Assembly (NCBI RefSeq): GCF_900112645.1
Contig: NZ_FOMO01000016.1
Span: 1 to 48,800 of the forward strand
Length of the DNA stretch: 48,800 nucleotides
From: Phytopseudomonas straminea
GTDB lineage: Bacteria > Pseudomonadota > Gammaproteobacteria > Pseudomonadales > Pseudomonadaceae
Reading direction: 5' to 3'
In this document: one piece after another, positions 44,094 to 48,800 of the stretch
Numbering within the stretch: position 1 is the stretch's first letter
How the letters are laid out: each line of letters opens with the position of its first letter
The notes under the pieces: generated by a model
The model's input: only the letters and a program-made list of their open reading frames with translations
What the model was told of the DNA's origin: nothing
The model's database searches: none
Made by a program: the position numbers and the translations under genes

Positions 44094-44108
44094 GTTCGAT
44101 AATCGCAC
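44094..44108. promoter_or_regulatory. Exact IclR/PcaR-type operator box before quiC1
   Basis: GTTCGATAATCGCAC is identical to the 15-bp PcaR-binding sequence as I remember it. It lies 3 bp before the TetR-type palindrome and about 200 bp before quiC1. Confidence 0.7.
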
Positions 44109-44111
44109 GAA

Positions 44112-44129
44112 ATACTAACTAGTTCGTAC
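44112..44129. promoter_or_regulatory. TetR-type near-palindromic operator, copy 2
   Basis: ATACTAACTAGTTCGTAC matches GTACTAACTAGTTCGTAC at 17 of 18 positions, with half-sites GTAC(T/G)AAC facing each other. A -10-like TACACT overlaps its right end (44127-44132), consistent with repression of quiC1. Confidence 0.65.
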
Positions 44130-44309
44130 ACTTTGAATTGCCGCTTCCCGCGAGCGCACGAATAATCGCTGCAGGCCTCAAGAAATGGCATAAGGGGATT
44201 GAACGGCCTGGTAAACCCCAGGCTCGAACGCCTCGTCGGCTACGCTTCTGGTGCCGGGCCCAGGTCATTACACGATCCGTAGAGATCGTTATCTACAAGG
44301 AGCTGAAGT

Positions 44310-46217
44310 ATGCATCGCTCGATCGCCACCGTCTCGCTGAGCGGCACCCTGCCCGAGAAACTCGAAGCCATCGCCGCTGCCGGCTTCGACGGCGTGGAAA
44401 TCTTCGAGAACGACCTGCTGTACTACGCGGGCAGCCCGCGCGACGTGCGCAAGATGTGCGCCGATCTGGGCATCGCCATCACCCTGTTTCAGCCGTTTCG
44501 TGATTTCGAAGGCTGCCGCCGCGACCGGCTGCAACGCAACCTGGACCGTGCGGAGCGCAAGTTCGACCTGATGCAGGAGCTTGGCACCGATCTGGTGCTG
44601 GTATGCAGCAACGTGGCTGCCGACTCGCTCGGTGATGAAGAGATTCTCGTCGACGACCTGCGTCTGCTGGGCGAGCGCGCCGGCGCACGGGGCCTGCGTA
44701 TCGGTTACGAGGCACTGGCCTGGGGCCGCCACGTCAATACTTACCAGCAGGTCTGGAACCTGGTTCGCCAGGCCGATCATGCCGCGGTCGGGGTGATTCT
44801 CGACAGCTTCCACACCTTGTCGCTCAAGGGTGACCCGGCAGCCATCGCCGAGATCCCTGGCGACAAGATCTTTTTCGTGCAGATGGCCGATGCGCCGATT
44901 CTGGCCATGGACGTGCTGGAATGGAGCCGCCACTTCCGTTGCTTCCCGGGGCAGGGCGAGTTCGACCTGCCAGGCTTTCTGGCGCCGATCATCCGCACCG
45001 GCTACACCGGCCCGCTGTCGCTGGAAATCTTCAACGATGGCTTCCGCGCCGCGCCGCCACGCGCCAATGCGGTCGACGGGCTGCGCTCACTTCTTTATCT
45101 GGAAGAGAAGACCCGGCAACTGCTGGCGACCGATGCCAAGGCGCCGAACCTCGATCTGCTGTTCGACACACCGCCAGCCAGTCGCTATCACGGTGTCGAG
45201 TTCCTCGAGTTCGCCGTCGACGAGGCTGCCGGCGCCAAGCTGTCGGGCTGGTTGCAGCGCCTGGGTTTCGCCAAGGCAGGCGAGCATCGCTCCAAGGACG
45301 TCAGCCTGCTGCGTCAGGGCGACATCAACATCGTGCTCAATGCCGAACCCTATTCGTTCGCCCACGGTTTCTTCGAGGCCCACGGCCCGTCGCTGTGCGC
45401 CACCGCACTGAAGGTCAAGGACGGTACGACGGCATTGCAGCGCGCCCTAGATTACCGTGGCCACCCCTATCGCGGTCTGGTCGGGCCGAACGAGCGCGAG
45501 ATTCCGGCGATGCGCGCGCCCGATGGCAGCCTCATCTACCTGGTCGACCAGGCCGAAGCAGGGCAGACCATCTACGACAGCGACTTCAAGCTGGACCCCG
45601 CTGCGGCTCCGGCCGGTAGCCTGCAGCGTATCGACCACATGGCGCTGGCGCTGCCGGCGGACAGCCTCGACAGTTGGGTGCTGTTCTACAAGAGCCTGCT
45701 GGACTTCGAGGCCGACGACGAAGTGGTGCTGCCCGATCCCTATGGCCTGGTGAAGAGTCGGGCGCTGCGCAGCCGCTGCAGCTCTGTGCGCCTGCCACTG
45801 AACATTTCGGAGAACCGCAATACCGCCATCGCCCATGCGCTGTCCAGCTACCGGGGTTCCGGCGTGCATCACATCGCGTTTTCCTGCGAGGACATCTTCA
45901 AGGAAGTCGAGCGGGCCAAGGAGGCGGGCGTGCCGCTTTTGGACATCCCGCTCAACTACTATGACGATCTCGCCGCGCGCTTCGATTTCGACGACGAGTT
46001 CCTCAGCGAACTGGCTTATTACAACGTGCTTTACGACCGCGATGCCCAGGGCGGTGAGCTGTTCCACGTGTACACCGAGGCGTTCGAGGAGCGCTTCTTC
46101 TTCGAGATCATTCAACGCAAGAATGGCTACGTCGGCTACGGTGCTGCCAACGTTGCGGTGCGTCTGGCTGCCATGGCCAAGGCACGCAGTGGTGTGACGC
46201 GGCAGGCGAAGCTGTAA
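44310..46217 (+). CDS. quiC1: 3-dehydroshikimate dehydratase, two-domain (QuiC1 type)
   Basis: A 635-residue fusion. The N-terminal TIM barrel (1-270) has the metal ligands E134, D165, Q191 and E239 (YEALAW, LDSFHTL, VQMADAP, SLEIFN) and H168, as in characterised QuiC1 enzymes that convert 3-dehydroshikimate to protocatechuate. The C-terminal half (about 290-625) is a VOC/4-hydroxyphenylpyruvate dioxygenase-like domain and keeps the metal triad H443 (IDHMAL), H521 (HHIAF) and E599 (FFEIIQ). ATG 44310 has AAGGAG upstream. It is the central enzyme joining quinate/shikimate breakdown to the beta-ketoadipate pathway. A terminator follows, then tetR. Confidence 0.93.
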   Translation: MHRSIATVSLSGTLPEKLEAIAAAGFDGVEIFENDLLYYAGSPRDVRKMCADLGIAITLFQPFRDFEGCRRDRLQRNLDRAERKFDLMQELGTDLVLVCSNVAADSLGDEEILVDDLRLLGERAGARGLRIGYEALAWGRHVNTYQQVWNLVRQADHAAVGVILDSFHTLSLKGDPAAIAEIPGDKIFFVQMADAPILAMDVLEWSRHFRCFPGQGEFDLPGFLAPIIRTGYTGPLSLEIFNDGFRAAPPRANAVDGLRSLLYLEEKTRQLLATDAKAPNLDLLFDTPPASRYHGVEFLEFAVDEAAGAKLSGWLQRLGFAKAGEHRSKDVSLLRQGDINIVLNAEPYSFAHGFFEAHGPSLCATALKVKDGTTALQRALDYRGHPYRGLVGPNEREIPAMRAPDGSLIYLVDQAEAGQTIYDSDFKLDPAAAPAGSLQRIDHMALALPADSLDSWVLFYKSLLDFEADDEVVLPDPYGLVKSRALRSRCSSVRLPLNISENRNTAIAHALSSYRGSGVHHIAFSCEDIFKEVERAKEAGVPLLDIPLNYYDDLAARFDFDDEFLSELAYYNVLYDRDAQGGELFHVYTEAFEERFFFEIIQRKNGYVGYGAANVAVRLAAMAKARSGVTRQAKL

Positions 46218-46228
46218 GCTGTACTCAG

Positions 46229-46260
46229 GCGGATGCGTACCACAGGTCGCATCCGCTTTT
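46229..46260 (+). terminator. Terminator between quiC1 and tetR
   Basis: GCGGATGCG (46229-46237) and CGCATCCGC (46248-46256) with a 10-nt loop and TTTT. It ends 25 bp before the regulator start, so expression of the regulator needs read-through or a promoter inside this short gap. Confidence 0.85.
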
Positions 46261-46285
46261 CGTTTGTAGTGATAACAAGAACGCC

Positions 46286-46972
46286 ATGATGAGTGATTCC
46301 ATGACCGCTACCCTCGAGCCTGCGAGCCAAGAACAGGCCGCAGCGCCGCGCAAGCCACGCAAGAACAATCCGGAGAAAACCCGGGAAAATATCCTGCAGG
46401 CCGCCATCACCGAATTCGTCCGCCAGGGGCTCTCGGGTGCCCGGGTCGATGCCATCGCCGAGCGCACGGCAACTTCCAAGCGCATGATCTATTACTACTT
46501 CGGCAGCAAGGAGCAGCTTTATCTCGAAGTGCTCTCGAAGTTGTACGGTGATATCCGCAGTACCGAGCGCCGTCTGCACCTCGACGAGCTGCCAGCACCC
46601 GACGCCATTCGCCGCCTGGTGGAGTTCACCTTCGACCACCATGATCGCAACTCGGATTTCGTGCGCATCGTCAGCATCGAGAACATTCACTACGGCGAGT
46701 ACGTCAAGCAGTCCCCGGAAATCCGCCGGATGAGCAACGTGGTGCTGCTGACGCTGGGCGAAACCCTCAAGCGTGGCGAGAAGGAAGGGCTGTTTCGCGA
46801 GGGGCTCGATACCCTGGACGTACACATGCTGATCAGTTCGTTCTGCTTCTACCGCGTCTCGAACCGGCATACCTTCGGAGAGATCTTCCAGATCGACCTG
46901 CCGGACGAACAGGTCAAGCAGCGCCACAAGACGATGATCTGCGAAGCGGTACTGCGCTATATCACGCGTTGA
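46286..46972 (+). CDS. TetR-family transcriptional regulator
   Basis: A 228-residue regulator with a basic N-terminal extension, a helix-turn-helix (ENILQAAITEFVRQGLSGAR, then ATSKRMIYYYFGSKEQLYLEV, about 38-84) and an all-helical ligand domain with a dimer-forming C-terminus. Start at 46286; ATG 46289 or 46301 are alternatives. Placed between quiC1 and aroE, it is the best candidate to bind the GTACTAACTAGTTCGTAC palindromes. P. aeruginosa has a TetR gene at the same place (PA0243, from memory). The inducer is probably a pathway intermediate. Confidence 0.92.
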   Translation: MMSDSMTATLEPASQEQAAAPRKPRKNNPEKTRENILQAAITEFVRQGLSGARVDAIAERTATSKRMIYYYFGSKEQLYLEVLSKLYGDIRSTERRLHLDELPAPDAIRRLVEFTFDHHDRNSDFVRIVSIENIHYGEYVKQSPEIRRMSNVVLLTLGETLKRGEKEGLFREGLDTLDVHMLISSFCFYRVSNRHTFGEIFQIDLPDEQVKQRHKTMICEAVLRYITR

Positions 46973-47009
46973 GCGTGTCATCGCCTGAACGTATCACTCA
47001 TTGAGCTTA

Positions 47010-47033
47010 GGCCGACTCATCGCTGAGTCGGCC
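47010..47033. terminator. Hairpin between convergent tetR and aroE genes
   Basis: GGCCGACTCA (47010-47019) and TGAGTCGGCC (47024-47033) form a perfect 10-bp stem with a 4-nt loop. There is no T-run, so it may only slow or stabilise transcripts from either side. Confidence 0.6.
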
Positions 47034-47041
47034 CGGTGGCA

Positions 47042-47896
47042 TCAACCGTTCATGCTATGGAAGTGATCAAGCATCCGCTTTGCATCGGCTTGGGCATCGC
47101 TGAACAGTTCGAATGCCTTCACGGCCTGGAAGACTGCCATGTTGCCGCCGTCCAGGGTTCGGCAGCCGATGGCACGCGCTTCGCGCAGCAGTTCGGTTTC
47201 CAGTGGGAAGTAGACGATCTCCGCGACCCATAATTCTTTGCGCAGCAGCGCCTTGGGTACCGGCATGCCGGGCAGTTTAGCCATGCCCATCGGTGTGGTG
47301 TTGACCAGACCATCTGCGGCGGCCATCGCCGAGCTCAGGTCGTCGCCGGCCTGGGCACGTGGCGAGCCGAAGTGCTCGTTGAGGTTGCTTGCCAGGGCCT
47401 GGGCGCGTTCGGGCTCGACGTCGAAGATGCTCAGCTGTTCGACGCCCTCACTCAACAAGGCATGAGCGACCGCGGCGCCGGCGCCTCCAGCGCCCATCTG
47501 CACCACGCGTCGACGGGCGACGTCACCCAGGCCGCGTTTAAATCCTTCGGAAAAACCGAGGCAGTCGGTGTTGTGACCGATGCGTTTGCCATCCTTGAAC
47601 ACGACCGTGTTGACCGCGCCGATGCCCCTTGCTTCGTCGGAGAGTTCATCGAGCAGCGGAATGATCGCCTGTTTGCAGGGAAAGGTGATGTTGAGCCCGG
47701 TAAAGCTCATGCGCTCGGCGGCGCTGAGCAGATCGGGGAGGGCGCTGATGCCGAGCTTCAACTGGTCCAGGTCGATCAGCCTATATAGGTAGCGAATCCC
47801 CTGGGCATCGCCTTCATGCTCGTGCATGGCTGGGGTACGGGACGCTTGGATGCCGGCACCGATGAGGCCGGCGAGAATGCTTTTGCTGGAAGTCAT
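47042..47896 (-). CDS. Shikimate (quinate) dehydrogenase, catabolic type
   Basis: Start ATG 47896 (MTSSKSILAGLIGAGIQASRTP) gives 284 residues; the frame extends to 47968 inside aroQ. It has the AroE fold: substrate loop S19-x-T21 (SRTPAMHE), N69-x-T71 and the catalytic K75 (NITFPCKQ), N96, D111 (NTDCLGF) and the nucleotide loop GAGGAG at 135-140. The variant residues (SRTP, FPCK) differ from biosynthetic AroE (usually SKSP and VPHK), in line with the AroE-like catabolic branch that oxidises shikimate or quinate. It lies 7 bp after aroQ, so the two are coupled. Confidence 0.88.
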   Translation of the reverse strand: MTSSKSILAGLIGAGIQASRTPAMHEHEGDAQGIRYLYRLIDLDQLKLGISALPDLLSAAERMSFTGLNITFPCKQAIIPLLDELSDEARGIGAVNTVVFKDGKRIGHNTDCLGFSEGFKRGLGDVARRRVVQMGAGGAGAAVAHALLSEGVEQLSIFDVEPERAQALASNLNEHFGSPRAQAGDDLSSAMAAADGLVNTTPMGMAKLPGMPVPKALLRKELWVAEIVYFPLETELLREARAIGCRTLDGGNMAVFQAVKAFELFSDAQADAKRMLDHFHSMNG

Positions 47897-47903
47897 GACG
47901 GCC

Positions 47904-48344
47904 TTATTCCTTGACCAGGTGGCTGAAGTGCTGGAGTGCAGCGCGATAGCCGCCGCTGCCCAAACCACAGATCACGCCAAGCGCGACAGGGGAAACGAAG
48001 GAGTGATGGCGGAAGGTCTCCCGCTTGTGAACGTTGGAGAGGTGCACTTCTATGACCGGTAGCTCGCAGGCAACCAGCGCATCGCGAATGGCGACGGACG
48101 TATGCGTCCAGGCCGCCGGGTTGATCACGATGCCCGCGCAGCGGCCGCGTGCCTTGTGAATCCAGTCGATCAGCTCGGCTTCATGGTTGGTCTGGCGGAA
48201 TTCGGTGGTCAGGCCAAGGGCTTCAGCGGTGTTCGCGCAAAGCCTGGAGATATCGGCCAGGGTTTCGTGGCCGTAGGTGACCGGCTCACGGGTGCCGAGC
48301 ATATTCAGGTTCGGGCCGTTGAGGATCAGAATGATGGGAGCCAT
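47904..48344 (-). CDS. aroQ: Type II 3-dehydroquinate dehydratase
   Basis: A 146-residue enzyme typical of the dodecameric type II dehydroquinases. It has the flexible-lid tyrosine Y24 (VTYGHE), N75 (INPAAWTHTS), H81, and H101 (EVHLSNVHKRE), with the catalytic arginine region after it. It interconverts 3-dehydroquinate and 3-dehydroshikimate; beside quiC1 and a catabolic dehydrogenase it probably works in the degradative direction. ATG 48344 has AGGA upstream. It is the first gene of an aroQ-aroE operon; a second, biosynthetic aroQ should lie elsewhere in the genome. Confidence 0.93.
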   Translation of the reverse strand: MAPIILILNGPNLNMLGTREPVTYGHETLADISRLCANTAEALGLTTEFRQTNHEAELIDWIHKARGRCAGIVINPAAWTHTSVAIRDALVACELPVIEVHLSNVHKRETFRHHSFVSPVALGVICGLGSGGYRAALQHFSHLVKE

Positions 48345-48396
48345 GGTGCTTCCTGTTGTTATTGTGGAATCAGCCTGAGGCGGCTTCAGTAAAAAT

Positions 48397-48414
48397 GTAC
48401 TAACTGGTTAATTA
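48397..48414. promoter_or_regulatory. TetR-type operator, half-conserved copy 3
   Basis: GTACTAACTGGTTAATTA keeps the left half of the palindrome (GTACTAACT) plus GTT, while the right end is degenerate. It lies 53 bp upstream of the aroQ start. Confidence 0.45.
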
Positions 48415-48449
48415 GGTCAATCCAGCTATCTATATAAAGCAGCCAAAGC

Positions 48450-48464
48450 GTTCGATTATCGCGC
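48450..48464. promoter_or_regulatory. IclR/PcaR-type box upstream of aroQ
   Basis: GTTCGATTATCGCGC matches 13 of 15 bases of the PcaR-type sequence, 106 bp upstream of the aroQ start and 35 bp from the TetR-type site. Confidence 0.5.
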
Positions 48465-48498
48465 TACGGCCGATTTCGCAAGAAAGTGAAATAACCCC

Positions 48499-48526
48499 TT
48501 GACCTGAGTTTCGAGGGGCCTATAAT
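48499..48526 (+). promoter_or_regulatory. rRNA-type promoter 1
   Basis: TTGACC (48499-48504) and TATAAT (48521-48526), 16-bp spacer, followed by GCGC. Confidence 0.7.
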
Positions 48527-48595
48527 GCGCACCACTTCCGGCGCAGTCTGATCTGAAAACTCTTTGTAGATCAACGAGTTAGACGAAGATAAAGG

Positions 48596-48623
48596 TTGCA
48601 CGGACGGCGAATTCGAGTAGAAT
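48596..48623 (+). promoter_or_regulatory. rRNA-type promoter 2
   Basis: TTGCAC (48596-48601) and TAGAAT (48618-48623), 16-bp spacer, followed by GCGC. Confidence 0.65.
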
Positions 48624-48701
48624 GCGCCGGCATCGACAGGGCGGTTTGAGTGGTTCTGTGGATGGTTCGGTCAGGTTGATCGAAGGCGGTAAATGAGGGT
48701 G

Positions 48702-48729
48702 TTGACAGCGGTTTGTAACGCTGTAGAAT
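48702..48729 (+). promoter_or_regulatory. rRNA-type promoter 3 and start of a probable rRNA operon leader
   Basis: TTGACA (48702-48707) and TAGAAT (48724-48729), 16-bp spacer, followed by GCGCCTCCCGCTGG and an A-rich stretch (GAAGAAAGAAAAAATTCTTC) at the window end. This succession is what I know from Pseudomonas rrn leaders, so a 16S rRNA gene is expected just past 48800. Confidence 0.75.
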
Positions 48730-48800
48730 GCGCCTCCCGCTGGAGAGAAGATGGTCTGGTCGGGCGCTGCAAGGTGTTGAGAAGAAAGAAAAAATTCTTC

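Larger units (their letters stand above)
43736..44309. other. 574-bp divergent control region between the MHS symporter and quiC1
   Basis: No convincing gene: frames such as 43695-44069 have weak starts and poor codon bias. The region is less GC-rich than its surroundings near 44050-44150, where three operator elements cluster (44075, 44094 and 44112). The quiC1 start is about 180 bp from these sites and the symporter start about 340 bp, so both transcripts may have long 5' leaders. I see no clear riboswitch. Confidence 0.6.

Noticed and set aside
1..48800. CRISPR array, insertion sequence, prophage, toxin-antitoxin or defence system
   Set aside because: No regularly spaced repeats, transposase, integrase, phage or nuclease genes were seen on either strand.

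Overview
This window looks like chromosomal DNA of a Pseudomonas-type gammaproteobacterium. The evidence is high GC with strongly GC-biased third codon positions, gene blocks that match Pseudomonas order as I remember it (acsA-aotJQMP-argR; smc-zipA-ligA; quiC1-tetR-aroE-aroQ), and Pseudomonas-style palindromic repeats. I see no prophage, insertion sequence or CRISPR array. Species cannot be fixed by reading alone; homology statements rest on family recognition, not on a database search.

Layout. (1) 1-8576: tail of a TRAP transporter large permease, a CSS-motif/EAL c-di-GMP phosphodiesterase, acetyl-CoA synthetase, and the arginine/ornithine ABC importer with its regulator ArgR. (2) 8627-13471: a caa3-type cytochrome c oxidase locus with fused subunits I and III, and small membrane proteins. 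(3) 13847-18810: moaA, a DUF2383 stress-type protein, and an iron/siderophore-type ABC importer. (4) 18944-33107: guanine deaminase, an MFS transporter, the housekeeping set smc-zipA-ligA, an OPT transporter, an HU-like protein and a chemoreceptor, followed by the 4.5S SRP RNA gene (about 33199-33315). (5) 33494-48344: a large accessory catabolic region. (6) 48499-48800: three tandem strong promoters that look like the leader of an rRNA operon starting just beyond the window.

The accessory region is the most interesting part. It combines an outer-membrane OprD-type porin with a tripartite tricarboxylate (TTT) transporter, an IclR regulator, an uncharacterised Gfo/Idh/MocA oxidoreductase plus a small TIM-barrel protein and an EamA transporter, a shikimate-type MHS symporter, the two-domain 3-dehydroshikimate dehydratase QuiC1, a TetR regulator, a catabolic-type shikimate dehydrogenase and a type II dehydroquinase. 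Together these can bring in quinate/shikimate-type hydroaromatic acids and convert them to protocatechuate.

Reading the intergenic DNA shows two operator families repeated across this region: a 15-bp IclR/PcaR-type box (GTTCGATAATCGCAC and variants) and an 18-bp near-palindrome GTACTAACTAGTTCGTAC. They sit side by side (2-3 bp apart) in the ttt/iclR and shiA-like/quiC1 divergent regions, and close together upstream of aroQ-aroE. This suggests that transport, dehydratase and dehydrogenase genes form one regulon under dual control. The unknown oxidoreductase/TIM-barrel pair may be a side branch of the same pathway.
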